NCBI RefSeq assembly: GCF_025836995.1
Contig: NZ_CP107546.1
Span: 2,604,001 to 2,668,000, forward strand
DNA: 64,000 nucleotides
Source: Microbacterium sp. M28
GTDB lineage: Bacteria; Actinomycetota; Actinomycetes; Actinomycetales; Microbacteriaceae
Reading direction: 5' to 3'
In this document: positions 26,022 to 34,416 of the stretch, piece by piece
Numbering within the stretch: the first letter of the stretch is position 1
Layout: each line of letters opens with the position of its first letter
Program-made: the position numbers and the translations under genes
Notes under the pieces: model-generated
Seen by the model: only the letters and a program-made list of their open reading frames with translations
Told to the model about the DNA's origin: nothing
Database searches by the model: none

Positions 26022-26090
26022 ATGGCTTCGATCATTTCCGGCGCGACGTTCGACGCGCGCTACTTCACCTTCCGCGACCGCCGCGCCTGA
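26022..26090 (+). CDS. erm leader peptide
   Basis: A 22-codon leaderless ORF, MASIISGATF then DARYFTFRDRRA, ending 128 bases before erm. Macrolide-stalled ribosomes on such peptides commonly induce erm expression. R-Y-F and the basic RDRR end are plausible stall determinants, but no known arrest motif is certain. Codons around DAR include CGACGCGCG (26051-26059), which can pair perfectly with CGCGCGTCG at 26122-26130, so stalling here would rearrange the leader RNA. Confidence 0.7.
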   Translation: MASIISGATFDARYFTFRDRRA

Positions 26091-26218
26091 CGGCGCGCTG
26101 ACGGTCGCACACCCACGCCTCCGCGCGTCGTTCCCGGATGTCCTGCACCCGGAAGCGCGTTCGCCGTGCCTTCGCACGCCCGCTCACGGGTGCTCCCTCC
26201 CTGCGATCGGAGCGCACC
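26091..26218 (+). promoter_or_regulatory. erm attenuator
   Basis: Mutually exclusive pairings: leader-peptide codons 26051-26059 with 26122-26130 (9 bp); GCACCCG (26145-26151) with CGGGTGC (26187-26193); and GGTGCTCC (26189-26196) with GGAGCGCACC (26209-26218, two-base bulge). The last hides the GGAG Shine-Dalgarno (26209-26212) of erm. Pairing of 26187-26193 with 26145-26151 would free it. This is the organisation of translational attenuation described for erm genes; the fold was drawn by hand. Confidence 0.6.
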
Positions 26219-27004
26219 ATGCGACCTCATTCCCACACCGGCGGCCGACACGAGCTCGGCCAGAACTTCCTCACCCACCGGCCGACGCTGCGTCGGCTCA
26301 CCGACCTCGTCGCCGAAACAGACGGGCCCATCCTCGAACTCGGCGCCGGCGACGGCGCGCTCACCGAACACCTCGCGCGTCTCGGCCGTGACCTGCGTGC
26401 CATCGACATCGATGCGCGCCGGGTCGCCCGGCTCAGGACCCGCGTACCCACGGCATCCGTCCAGGTGTCCGATGCCCTGCACGAACCGCTGAACCGCCCT
26501 GTGGTGGTCGGGAACATCCCGTTCCACCTGACGACTCCCATCCTGCGCCGCCTGCTCGACCACGACGGGTGGCGGCATGCGGTGCTCCTGACCCAGTGGG
26601 AGGTCGCGCGCAAGCGCGCCGGGGTCGGCGGGGCGACCATGATGACCGCTCAGGCGGCGCCGTGGTTCTCCTTCCGGCAGCACGAAAGAGTACCCGCCGC
26701 GCACTTCCGCCCCATGCCCGCGGTGGACGGCGGCATCCTCACGGTGTCGCGGCGCGAGCGTGCTCTCCTCGCGACGCAGGAGCGGCGACCGTACGAGTCG
26801 TTCATCTCCGCGGTCTTCCGCAGCCGTGGGCACGGCATACTGCAGGTGCTGCGGAACACCGGCCATCCGCCCTCACGCGCGCACGGCGCCCTCAGCGACG
26901 CCGGCGTCGCGCACCGGGCGCTCCCCCGCGATCTGCGGCCGGAGCAGTGGGCGACCTTGTGGAAGCGGCTGAACGCGCACGACAGTCGCCGCGCGGGACA
27001 ATAG
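26219..27004 (+). CDS. Erm-type 23S rRNA adenine-N6-methyltransferase
   Basis: Methylates A2058 of 23S rRNA, giving macrolide-lincosamide-streptogramin B resistance. 261 residues. HELGQNFLTHRPTLRRL is the family N-terminus; SAM motif I LELGAGDGALTEHL; motif IV VVGNIPFHLTTPILRRLL (N-I-P-F); PAAHFRPMPAVDGGILTV follows. These are Erm rather than KsgA features, and the leader peptide supports this. ATG at 26219 follows GGAG by six bases; an ATG at 26138 in the same frame lies in the attenuator and is less likely. The closest relatives should be the actinobacterial erm(X)/erm(37-41)-like chromosomal genes; the exact class is not determinable here. Confidence 0.9.
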   Translation: MRPHSHTGGRHELGQNFLTHRPTLRRLTDLVAETDGPILELGAGDGALTEHLARLGRDLRAIDIDARRVARLRTRVPTASVQVSDALHEPLNRPVVVGNIPFHLTTPILRRLLDHDGWRHAVLLTQWEVARKRAGVGGATMMTAQAAPWFSFRQHERVPAAHFRPMPAVDGGILTVSRRERALLATQERRPYESFISAVFRSRGHGILQVLRNTGHPPSRAHGALSDAGVAHRALPRDLRPEQWATLWKRLNAHDSRRAGQ

Positions 27005-27008
27005 AGAG

Positions 27009-28007
27009 GTGAGTCTGTTCGCGTTCGGTCCTTCGCGCGGCCCTCGCTGGCCGATCGGTCTGCAGGCCGCGATCGGGCTCGCGACGCCGATCGCCGTCAT
27101 GACCCTCCTGGGGCAGCCCGCTCTCGGGTTCGTGGCAGCGTCCGGCGCATTCACCGTGCTGTTCTCCAGCTCATCGGCCGTCGTCGAGCGCGCCGAGGTG
27201 CTGCCGTTCGTGGCCGGCGGGCTGGTCGTCAGCGCTGCCCTGGGGGTATGGGCAGCGCCGAACAGCTGGCTCGTGCTACTCGGCGTCGTGCTCGTCTCAG
27301 TCGGAAGCGCGGCGCTGTCGTTCGGCTTCCGGCTGGGGCCACCGGGCCCCCTGTTCTTCGTACTCGCCTTCGGGCTGTCGGCGCACGTCATCGCCAGTGC
27401 ACCGGTCACGGGCCCGGTGTACCTGGCGGCGTTCGCGGCCGGATGCGCCTTCTCGTATCTGGTCGCCCTCTCGCCGTTGCTGGTGCCGAGGACCCGGACG
27501 GTCGCGGCGCGCCCTCTGCGCGAGATCCTGCCCGGCCCCGGCCTGGACGCGGATGCCCGGATGCTCCTGCTGCGCGTCGTGATCGTGTCCGTGATCGGCG
27601 TGCTGCTGGCGCTCATCGTCGATCCGGCGCGCAGCTATTGGATCGTGGGGGCGGCGGTGGCCGTGATCGGCGTCGCGGCCGACCGCACGGCTGCGCTGCA
27701 GCGCGGCCTGCACCGGATGCTGGGCACGCTCGTCGGCGCCGGCCTGTACGCCCTGCTGGCGCTGCTGCATCCCGCGGGCCTCTGGCTCGCGCTGCTGCTG
27801 GGCATCCTGCAGTTCCTCATCGAGCTCGTCGTGGTGCGTCATTACGCGTTGGCGCTGGTGTTCATCACGCCGCTGGTACTGCTGCTCACGGGTGCCGCGA
27901 CCGGTGAGATCGGCGACATGTCGATCGCGTGGGAGCGGATCATCGACACCGTCGTGGGCGCGGCGCTGGGCGCGGCGTCCGGATTCCTGCATCCGCGCCG
28001 GCGCTGA
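27009..28007 (+). CDS. FUSC/aromatic-acid-exporter-like membrane protein
   Basis: 332 residues, with eight to ten hydrophobic helices in two similar halves (~10-150 and ~185-330). LLRVVIVSVIGVLLALIVDPARSYWIVGAAVAVIG and the DRTAALQRGLHRMLGTLVGAGLY stretch (R-x-x-x-x-H/R-R-x-x-G-T) are the FUSC repeat signature. Such proteins are suspected exporters of small organic acids. It starts with GTG four bases after erm and is probably in the erm transcript, so it may be drug-induced too; no link to macrolides is known. Confidence 0.8.
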   Translation: MSLFAFGPSRGPRWPIGLQAAIGLATPIAVMTLLGQPALGFVAASGAFTVLFSSSSAVVERAEVLPFVAGGLVVSAALGVWAAPNSWLVLLGVVLVSVGSAALSFGFRLGPPGPLFFVLAFGLSAHVIASAPVTGPVYLAAFAAGCAFSYLVALSPLLVPRTRTVAARPLREILPGPGLDADARMLLLRVVIVSVIGVLLALIVDPARSYWIVGAAVAVIGVAADRTAALQRGLHRMLGTLVGAGLYALLALLHPAGLWLALLLGILQFLIELVVVRHYALALVFITPLVLLLTGAATGEIGDMSIAWERIIDTVVGAALGAASGFLHPRRR

Positions 28008-28045
28008 CGGGGAACAGCCGAGGGCTTCGGGCGGTTCGATCCAAC

Positions 28046-28312
28046 ATGGAGATCACCCTCGTCACGTCCGCGTTCTGCGGAGCCTGCGCCCGCACCAGGG
28101 CCGTGATCGCCGACGCCGTGCGCTTCCTTCCGGACGCGACCGTGACCGAGATCGATGTCGCCAGGGATCCGGATGCCGCAGAGGCTCTCGACATCAGGTT
28201 CACACCGACGGTGATCGTGCGCAACGCGGCCGGGGAGCAGACCTTCCGCGCCGAGGGCGTGCCGACCGTCCCGCAGATGCTCACGGCCGCGGTCACGGCG
28301 CTGCCCGCCTGA
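28046..28312 (+). CDS. thioredoxin/glutaredoxin-like small protein
   Basis: 88 residues. A thioredoxin-fold minimal core with redox motif CGAC (TSAFCGACARTR) near residue 10 and the cis-Pro in RFTPTVIV. It ends in VPTVPQMLTAAV. Likely a thiol-disulfide reductant of unknown partner, resembling the short thioredoxin_3-like proteins. The frame is open upstream, but ATG at 28046 begins the first beta strand. Convergent with the LysR gene, one base apart. Confidence 0.8.
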   Translation: MEITLVTSAFCGACARTRAVIADAVRFLPDATVTEIDVARDPDAAEALDIRFTPTVIVRNAAGEQTFRAEGVPTVPQMLTAAVTALPA

Positions 28313-29242
28313 TCAGCGCACCAATCGCAGGGTCTCCGGCGAGGCCTCCGCGAGGCCGGCGGCGGTGGCGATGATGAGCTCGCGCATGGCCTCCGCCGCC
28401 CTGGTCGGATTCACGTCCGACCGGTGCGCGATGCTGATCGTCCGGGTGAGCCGCGGCTCTATCAGCCGCACCGCGCGCAGGGTCGGCCGATCCACGAGGA
28501 CCGTCGCCGGCACCACGGCGACGCCGAGTCCTCGCTCGACGAAGCGCAGCACGGCATCCATCTCCGCCCCCTCGATCACGACCGTCGGGGCCAGACCGGC
28601 CGAGCGGAAGGCGGCATCCGTCGCGGCGCGCAGGTCGTAGCTCTGCGCGAACGCGACCAGCGGCAGCGTCGCCAGCAGCGCGATGTCGATCGCGGACTCG
28701 GAGATCGGCGGAGCAGTCGCAGCGGACACCACGACGAGCTCCTCGGTGAGCAGCGGTGTACGAACAAGCGCCGTCTCCCCGGCCGGCAGTCCCTCGGACA
28801 GCGTGATGAGCGCCATGTCGAGTTCACCGGCGGTCAGGCGTTCGATCAGCAGCCGCGAACCCGCTTCGGTGAGCTGCAGTCCGATCCCGGGGTGCGCAGG
28901 GTGGAACGCCGTCATGGCCTCCGCGACGAGGCTGACGCAGAGGGTCGGCGTGGCCCCCAGACGCACCCGCCCACGCTGCAGCCCGGCGATCTCTCCCATC
29001 TCGACACGGATCGCATCGGCATCCGCCAGCATGCGGCGAGCGCGCGGCAGCAACGTTTCGCCCGCGGAGGTCAGCGTGATGTTGCCCCTGGCCCGGTGGA
29101 AGAGCTCGCTGCCGACCTCCTGCTCGAGGGTGGCGATCTGCCGGCTCAGCGACGGCTGGGCGACACGGAGGGTCTCGGCGGCGCGCGTGAAGTGACCGAT
29201 GTCGGCGACGGCGACGAAGCCGCGCAACTGCTCGAGGTTCAT
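28313..29242 (-). CDS. LysR-family transcriptional regulator
   Basis: 309 residues. N-terminal helix-turn-helix MNLEQLRGFVAVADIGHFTRAAETLRVAQPSLSRQI is textbook LysR; residues ~90-300 form the effector-binding domain. Divergent from the flavoprotein gene at 29314, which it most likely controls. TAGCCT (29249-29254, complement) lies six bases before its ATG (leaderless). Effector unknown; a dicarboxylate or its analogue would fit the neighbouring enzyme. Confidence 0.9.
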   Translation of the reverse strand: MNLEQLRGFVAVADIGHFTRAAETLRVAQPSLSRQIATLEQEVGSELFHRARGNITLTSAGETLLPRARRMLADADAIRVEMGEIAGLQRGRVRLGATPTLCVSLVAEAMTAFHPAHPGIGLQLTEAGSRLLIERLTAGELDMALITLSEGLPAGETALVRTPLLTEELVVVSAATAPPISESAIDIALLATLPLVAFAQSYDLRAATDAAFRSAGLAPTVVIEGAEMDAVLRFVERGLGVAVVPATVLVDRPTLRAVRLIEPRLTRTISIAHRSDVNPTRAAEAMRELIIATAAGLAEASPETLRLVR

Positions 29243-29265
29243 GCATTCAGGCTATCGTGATCATC

Positions 29266-29306
29266 GGAACAATTCATTGGAGTTATCGTTCGGATGTTCC
29301 TAGCGT
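29266..29306 (+). promoter_or_regulatory. candidate LysR operator and flavoprotein promoter
   Basis: GGAACA (29266-29271) and TGTTCC (29295-29300) form an inverted repeat in the 71-base divergent region. It runs directly into TAGCGT (29301-29306), which is seven bases before the flavoprotein ATG and so a likely -10 of a leaderless mRNA. The region is locally A/T-rich, as expected for a divergent promoter. Confidence 0.5.
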
Positions 29307-29313
29307 GGAACTC

Positions 29314-31044
29314 ATGAGCACTCGCGAACGCCAGATCTCCACCACCGTCCTCGTCATCGGCACCGGCGGCTCCGGCCTCCGCGCCGCGATCGAGGTCGCC
29401 GAGCAAGGCGTCGACGTCCTTGCGGTCGGCAAGCGGCATCGCACCGACGCGCACACCTCGCTCGCCGCGGGCGGCATCAACGCGGCTCTGGGGACGATGG
29501 ATGCCGAGGACAGCTGGCAGCAGCACGCCGCCGACACGATCACCGAGAGCTACCTGCTCGCCAACCCGCACACGGTCGAGGTCGTCACGCGCGGCGCCGA
29601 ACGCGGTATCCGGGACCTGGAGCGCTGGGGCATGGACTTCGCCAGGGAGGACGATGGCCGCATCTCGCAGCGGTTCTTCGGGGCGCACACCTTCCGGCGC
29701 ACCGCTTTCGCCGGTGATTACACGGGGCTCGAGATCCAGCGCACGCTCGTCCGGAGGGCGGAGCAGCTGGACGTCCCGATCCTCGACGGCGTCTACATCA
29801 CCCGCATCCTCGTGAAGGACAACGTGGTCTTCGGCGCCTACGGCTTCGACCAGGCCGACGGCACCCGCTACCTGATCCATGCGGATGCCGTCATCCTGGC
29901 CGCCGGTGGGCACAACCGCATCTGGCGCCGCACGTCGTCGCGCCGCGACGAGAACACCGGCGACTCGTTCCGCCTCGCCGTGGATGCGGGGGCGCGGCTG
30001 CGCGACCCCGAACTCGTGCAGTTCCACCCGTCCGGGATCATCGAACCGGAGAACGCGGCCGGAACGCTCATCTCGGAGGCGGCCCGCGGGGAGGGCGGGA
30101 TCCTCCGCAACGCCCTCGGCGAGCGCTTCATGGCGACGTACGATCCCGATCGCATGGAGCTGTCGACGCGCGACCGCGTGGCGCTGGCCGCCTACACCGA
30201 GATCCAGGAAGGGCGCGGCACCTCGAACGGCGGCGTGTGGCTGGACGTCTCGCACCTGCCGCGCGAGACGATCATGACCCGGCTCCCCCGGGTCTACCAG
30301 ACGATGCTCGAACTGCAGATGCTCGACATCACGACGGATCCGATCGAGATCGCGCCGACCGCGCACTACTCGATGGGCGGTGTCTGGGTGCGGCCGGAGG
30401 ATCACGGCACCGACGTGGACGGACTGTACGCGATCGGCGAGGCATCCAGCGGCCTGCACGGCGCGAACCGTCTCGGCGGCAACTCGCTGATCGAGCTGCT
30501 CGTGTACGGCCGGCTGGTCGGTCAGGCCGCGATCACCCACGCCTCCGGCCTCGATGCGCAGCGCCGGTCGGCGGATGCCGTGGCGCACGCGCGAGCGGAG
30601 ATCGACGATCTGCTCGCCGCCGACGGACGCGAGAACGTGCGGGCCCTGCAGCGCGCGATCCGTAACACGATGACCGAGCACGCGGGTGTGGTGCGGTCCG
30701 AGGAGGGGCTTCGGGCCGGGCTCGCCGAGCTCGACATGATCGAGGGACGCATGGCGGACGTCGGCATCCACCCGGACATCGCCGGCTTCCAGGATCTCGC
30801 GCATGCCTTCGACCTGAAGGCGTCGGCGCTGGCCGCCCGAGCGACGTTGGAGGCCGCCCGCGAGCGTCGGGAGACCCGCGGTTGCCACAACCGCAGCGAC
30901 TTCCCCGACATGGACCCGACGCTCCAGGTGAATCTCGTCTGGTCTCCGACGACGGGGGTGACCCGCGAGGAGATCCCCGCGGTGCCCGCTGAGATCGCCG
31001 CCCTCATGCGCGACGTCGATACGGAGGGCAAGCTCGTGGAGTGA
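29314..31044 (+). CDS. fumarate reductase / succinate dehydrogenase / L-aspartate oxidase-type flavoprotein
   Basis: 576 residues. FAD loop LVIGTGGSGLRAAIEVAEQG; HTSLAAGGINAALG (flavin attachment/binding region of SdhA, FrdA and NadB, with the His in the position used for covalent FAD); ILAAGGHNRIWRR; the active-site stretch PTAHYSMGGVWV and GANRLGGNSLIELLVYGR. The C-terminal helical domain is of SdhA type. No iron-sulfur or membrane subunit and no nadA/nadC are nearby, so it acts either alone, like soluble fumarate- or urocanate-reductase-type enzymes, or with distant subunits. Regulated by the divergent LysR. A precise substrate cannot be assigned. Confidence 0.82.
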   Translation: MSTRERQISTTVLVIGTGGSGLRAAIEVAEQGVDVLAVGKRHRTDAHTSLAAGGINAALGTMDAEDSWQQHAADTITESYLLANPHTVEVVTRGAERGIRDLERWGMDFAREDDGRISQRFFGAHTFRRTAFAGDYTGLEIQRTLVRRAEQLDVPILDGVYITRILVKDNVVFGAYGFDQADGTRYLIHADAVILAAGGHNRIWRRTSSRRDENTGDSFRLAVDAGARLRDPELVQFHPSGIIEPENAAGTLISEAARGEGGILRNALGERFMATYDPDRMELSTRDRVALAAYTEIQEGRGTSNGGVWLDVSHLPRETIMTRLPRVYQTMLELQMLDITTDPIEIAPTAHYSMGGVWVRPEDHGTDVDGLYAIGEASSGLHGANRLGGNSLIELLVYGRLVGQAAITHASGLDAQRRSADAVAHARAEIDDLLAADGRENVRALQRAIRNTMTEHAGVVRSEEGLRAGLAELDMIEGRMADVGIHPDIAGFQDLAHAFDLKASALAARATLEAARERRETRGCHNRSDFPDMDPTLQVNLVWSPTTGVTREEIPAVPAEIAALMRDVDTEGKLVE

Positions 31045-31049
31045 GGCGC

Positions 31050-31100
31050 TTGACAGCGACCCGTGACCGGAGTTCTATATTTCTGATCTGTTTCTAGAAT
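31050..31100 (+). promoter_or_regulatory. aroM promoter and candidate IclR operator
   Basis: TTGACA at 31050-31055; 17 bases later TTCTAT (31073-31078) and the A/T-rich run TATATT. GTTCTATATTTCTGATC (31072-31088) resembles, in 12 of 17 positions, the complement of GTTCGAGATTATAGAAC at 32687-32703 in the OPT promoter. A perfect TTCTAGAA palindrome follows at 31093-31100. Overlap with the -10 suggests repression. Confidence 0.5.
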
Positions 31101-31111
31101 TTAGGACTCGT

Positions 31112-31795
31112 ATGTCATCGGTTCTTCCTGCACTCGCCCTCGTGACGATCGGGCAGGCCCCACGGCACGACCTGGCAGCGGCCGTGATCGACGGCCTGCC
31201 CGCGGGCATCGAGATCTCGCAGCGCGGCGTACTCGACGGGCTGAGCGCTGATGAGGTCACGGCCCGATACGGCTCCCGCCCCGGCGGCGAACTGCTCGTG
31301 ACCAAGCTGGCCGACGGCACGGTCGTGACGTTGGACGCGGCGGCCGTGGATCGCGGCCTGCAGGACGCCGTCACCGCGGCCGAGGTGTCCGGCGCCGGCA
31401 CGATCGTCGTGCTGTGCACCGGCGGGTTCCCCGACCTGCACACCGAGAACGCCTGGCTCGTCGAACCGGATGCCGTCGTCACCGCAACATCGGCCGGACT
31501 GCTCGGCGGTCGTCCCGTCGGCATCCTGGTCCCGATGCCGGATCAGATCGATGCAGCGTCCCGCAAGTGGCACGCACTCGAAGAGCCGAGTTTCGCCGCC
31601 GCCTCTCCCTACGGGTCGGATGCCGCCGTGATCGCGGCGGCGCGGCGATTGGTGGACGACGGCGCCGATGCGCTGATCCTCGACTGCATGGGGTACGCGC
31701 CCCACCACCGGGATGCGATCCGCGCTGCGGGCATCACCGCGCCGGTGCTGGTGTCGGGAAGCGTCCTGGGCGCAGCGCTCGGCGCAGCGCTCTGA
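31112..31795 (+). CDS. AroM family protein
   Basis: 227 residues of the AroM family, distantly related to the Asp/Glu/hydantoin racemase superfamily. Typical segments: LALVTIGQAPRHDLAAAV at the start, QRGVLDGLSADEV, CTGGFPDLH, and DALILDCMGYAPHHRDAI, where Cys residues occupy racemase-like positions. No enzymatic activity is firmly established for AroM. It is often found beside DUF917 and OPT transporter genes, as here, which argues for a catabolic role with the genes at 32754-35490. Confidence 0.85.
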   Translation: MSSVLPALALVTIGQAPRHDLAAAVIDGLPAGIEISQRGVLDGLSADEVTARYGSRPGGELLVTKLADGTVVTLDAAAVDRGLQDAVTAAEVSGAGTIVVLCTGGFPDLHTENAWLVEPDAVVTATSAGLLGGRPVGILVPMPDQIDAASRKWHALEEPSFAAASPYGSDAAVIAAARRLVDDGADALILDCMGYAPHHRDAIRAAGITAPVLVSGSVLGAALGAAL

Positions 31796-31807
31796 CGGGC
31801 GCCGGCA

Positions 31808-32578
31808 TCAGTCGGACTCGAACTCCAGCCAGTACGGATCGCCGATCCGCTCCCCCACGCGCTGCGCCGCCCGGCGCACGGTGAAGCCGAGCTGCTCGGC
31901 CTGAGCGCGGTCGAAGTCGCGGGACGGGAAGGCGACGCCGATCCCGTACGGGCGGAAGTCGCCGGGGTCGACGACCGACGACGACACCCCGGCGACGTTC
32001 GGCACGATCTCGCCCGATGACAGCGCCCATCCCTGCGCACGCACCACAGCGAGGGACTCGAGCAGCTGGGCGTCGTCGCGGGGCGCCGAACCGACCGCCT
32101 CGTCGAACCGGCCGTCGATGAGGGCGGTGACGGCCTCGTCCTCCAGTCGGGCCAGCAGCGCCCGCCCCATCGATGTCGAATACGCCGGCGCACGCGTCCC
32201 TTCCGGCGTGTATGCCTGGAGCGGGTTGCTCGGACTGGTTCGCATCTGGATGACGAGGGTGTTCGCCCCGTCGAGGACGTTGAGGTATCCGGTGCATCCG
32301 GTCTCGTGCACGAGGTCGGCGAGCGCGTCACCGAGCAGGGACACCACGGACCCGGCGGGGCGATTGCGGTACGCCGCAGCCGCCACGAGCTCGCCGGGGC
32401 CGTACGCCAACGTGACAGGATCGCGCTGCAGGAATCCGAACTCCGCCATGAGCCCGAGCGTCCGCGACACGGAGCTCTTCGGCTGCCCGAGCTCGGCCGC
32501 GACCTCGGTCACGGTGAGGCTCCGCCGACGGCGCGCCAGCAGTCGCAGCACGTCGCGCGCATTGGCCAGAGTGCTCAT
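31808..32578 (-). CDS. IclR-family transcriptional regulator
   Basis: 256 residues. Winged helix: ANARDVLRLLARRRRSLTVTEVAAELGQPKSSVSRTLGLMAEFGFLQRD; effector domain from ~75, with STSMGRALLARL and a C-terminal GIGVAFPSRDF sheet. Encoded between aroM (convergent) and the OPT gene (divergent) and so the expected local regulator. Inverted repeats in both target promoters share a half-site (see 31050 and 32640). The effector may be the imported substrate or an intermediate. Confidence 0.88.
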   Translation of the reverse strand: MSTLANARDVLRLLARRRRSLTVTEVAAELGQPKSSVSRTLGLMAEFGFLQRDPVTLAYGPGELVAAAAYRNRPAGSVVSLLGDALADLVHETGCTGYLNVLDGANTLVIQMRTSPSNPLQAYTPEGTRAPAYSTSMGRALLARLEDEAVTALIDGRFDEAVGSAPRDDAQLLESLAVVRAQGWALSSGEIVPNVAGVSSSVVDPGDFRPYGIGVAFPSRDFDRAQAEQLGFTVRRAAQRVGERIGDPYWLEFESD

Positions 32579-32639
32579 ACCCCGCCTTTCATCCCACCGA
32601 TCCTAGATGACCGGACCTCGGTGCCCTCGCGCTCGAACC

Positions 32640-32719
32640 TTGACAAACGTCCGGTCGAGCGCAATGATTCCACTTACTGGTACTTGGTTCGAGATTATAG
32701 AACACCCTCTCTCGAACCA
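32640..32719 (+). promoter_or_regulatory. OPT-operon promoter with inverted-repeat operator
   Basis: TTGACA at 32640-32645, a 17-base spacer, then AATGAT at 32663-32668. Just downstream lies a perfect 10-bp inverted repeat, TGGTTCGAGA (32685-32694) and TCTCGAACCA (32710-32719), with a smaller GTTC-N9-GAAC nested in it at 32687-32703. A lone CTCGAACC also precedes the -35 (32632-32639). A repressor binding here would block transcription start or elongation; IclR is the obvious candidate. Confidence 0.65.
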
Positions 32720-32753
32720 TCAGCCCACCCGATCCCCGGCCCCAGGAGCAGTC

Positions 32754-34394
32754 ATGAGCGAACACGTCGACGCACCGATGCGCCAGCAGGTGTCCTCCCC
32801 GCGTCATCCGCGAGCGCTGGCCCCGGCGAACCTCATCCTCACCATCCTCCTCAGCGTCCTCGGTGCGCTCGTCGGCGTGCAGGTGCTGGCGACGCTCGGC
32901 ATCACCCCCAGCACGTCGCTGATCGGCGCGCTCGTGGCGATGGCGCTCGCGCGCATCCCGCTCACGATGCTGCGCGGATTCCGGTCCGTGCACGCGCAGA
33001 ACCTCGCGCAGACCAGCATCAGCTCCGCGACGTTCGGTGCCGCGAACAGCCTGTTCCTCCCGATCGGCATCCCGTTCCTGTTCGGGCTGCCGGAGATGAT
33101 CGGGCCGATGCTCATCGGTGTCGCCTGCGCGATGCTGCTGGACGCCTGGCTGCTGTACAAGATGTTCGACACGTCGATCTTCCCCGCGAAGCTGCCGTGG
33201 CCGCTCGGCATCGCAGCAGCCGAGGCCATCAAGGCCGGCGACAAGGGCGGACGCCAGGCCTGGTATCTGCTCGGCGGTGTGGGCGTCGGCGTCGCCGGTG
33301 CGATCTTCTCCCTGCCGATGTCGGCGCTCGGCGTCGCGCTGATCGGCGGGCTCGCCGCGATGATCGCGTTCGGCATCGGGCTGCTGACCGGCGGCTTCGC
33401 GATGCCACTGTTCGGCCTGAACCTCAGTGCGATGTACCTGCCGCAGGGCATGATGATCGGCGCGGGCATCGTCGCCCTCGTCCAGGTCGCCTGGATCATC
33501 GTCAAGGCCAGGCGCAGGAGCGCCGCGGTCGCCGCCGCACCCAGCGCTAATCTCACCGAGACCGCCGCGATCGCGATCGCGGACCGCCGCCTGGGCCGCG
33601 CGTTCGGGCTCGGCAGCATCGGATACGTCGTCATCGCGGCAGGGCTCGCACTCGGGACAGGGCTCTTCACGCAGATGGAAGTGCCCGCGCTGATCGGGTT
33701 CGTGGCGTTCGCCGCCGCCGCCGCCTTCGTGCACGAACTCATCGTCGGCATCGCCGCCGGTCACTCCGGCTGGTTCCCCGCGTTCGCGGTCGCGCTCATC
33801 ACCCTGCTCGCGGGCATCATGATCGGCTTCCCGCCTGAAGCGCTCGTGGTGCTGGCCGGTTTCACGGCTGCCACCGGACCGGCCTTCGCCGACATGGGGT
33901 ACGACTTCAAGGCCGGCTGGATCCTGCGCGGCGAGGGCACGGATCCGGCGTTCGAGCTCGAGGGTCGCCGTCAACAGCTCATCGCCGGCATGATCGGCTT
34001 CGGAGTCGCCATCGTCGTCGTGGCGGTCGCGTACCCGATCTTCTTCGCGAACGGGCTGACGGCCCCGATCAACGCCGCGTACGTCGCTGCCATCAACGCC
34101 GGCATCGACGGCGACACCGCGATCAATCTGCTGCTCTGGGCGATCCCCGGTGCGATCCTGCAGCTGCTGGGCGGTGCCAAGCGTCAGATCGGCGTGCTGC
34201 TGGCCACCGGGCTGCTGATCTCGAGCCCGCTCGCGGGCATCCTCGTCGCGGTCGGCGTGACGCTGCGGGTGCTGCTCAAGCGCTTCGCCCCGGCATCCGT
34301 CAACGACGCGATCGAGGTGTCGGCGGGCGGCATCATCGCAGGAGACGCGCTCTATTCCTTCTTCTCGGGCGCCTTCAAGGCGATCCGGTTCTGA
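32754..34394 (+). CDS. OPT/YSL family oligopeptide transporter
   Basis: 546 residues and about 14-16 hydrophobic helices. NLILTILLSVLGALVGVQVLATLGITPSTSLIGALVAM, TSISSATFGAANSLFLPIGIPFLFG, FPAKLPWPLGIAAAEAIKAG and GFTAATGPAFADMGYDFKAGWILRGEG are recognisable OPT segments. Family members import peptides, modified amino acids or metal chelates with protons. ATG at 32754 follows AGGAG by six bases; earlier starts lie in the promoter. First gene of a two-gene operon with DUF917. Confidence 0.88.
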   Translation: MSEHVDAPMRQQVSSPRHPRALAPANLILTILLSVLGALVGVQVLATLGITPSTSLIGALVAMALARIPLTMLRGFRSVHAQNLAQTSISSATFGAANSLFLPIGIPFLFGLPEMIGPMLIGVACAMLLDAWLLYKMFDTSIFPAKLPWPLGIAAAEAIKAGDKGGRQAWYLLGGVGVGVAGAIFSLPMSALGVALIGGLAAMIAFGIGLLTGGFAMPLFGLNLSAMYLPQGMMIGAGIVALVQVAWIIVKARRRSAAVAAAPSANLTETAAIAIADRRLGRAFGLGSIGYVVIAAGLALGTGLFTQMEVPALIGFVAFAAAAAFVHELIVGIAAGHSGWFPAFAVALITLLAGIMIGFPPEALVVLAGFTAATGPAFADMGYDFKAGWILRGEGTDPAFELEGRRQQLIAGMIGFGVAIVVVAVAYPIFFANGLTAPINAAYVAAINAGIDGDTAINLLLWAIPGAILQLLGGAKRQIGVLLATGLLISSPLAGILVAVGVTLRVLLKRFAPASVNDAIEVSAGGIIAGDALYSFFSGAFKAIRF

Positions 34395-34416
34395 TCACGA
34401 CACGCATACGGGAGAC

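Noticed and set aside
26138..26218. Upstream ATG as the start of erm (27 extra codons)
   Set aside because: Lies within the attenuator, has no ribosome binding site and gives a basic extension not expected before HELGQNFL; ATG at 26219 has GGAG at the right distance.
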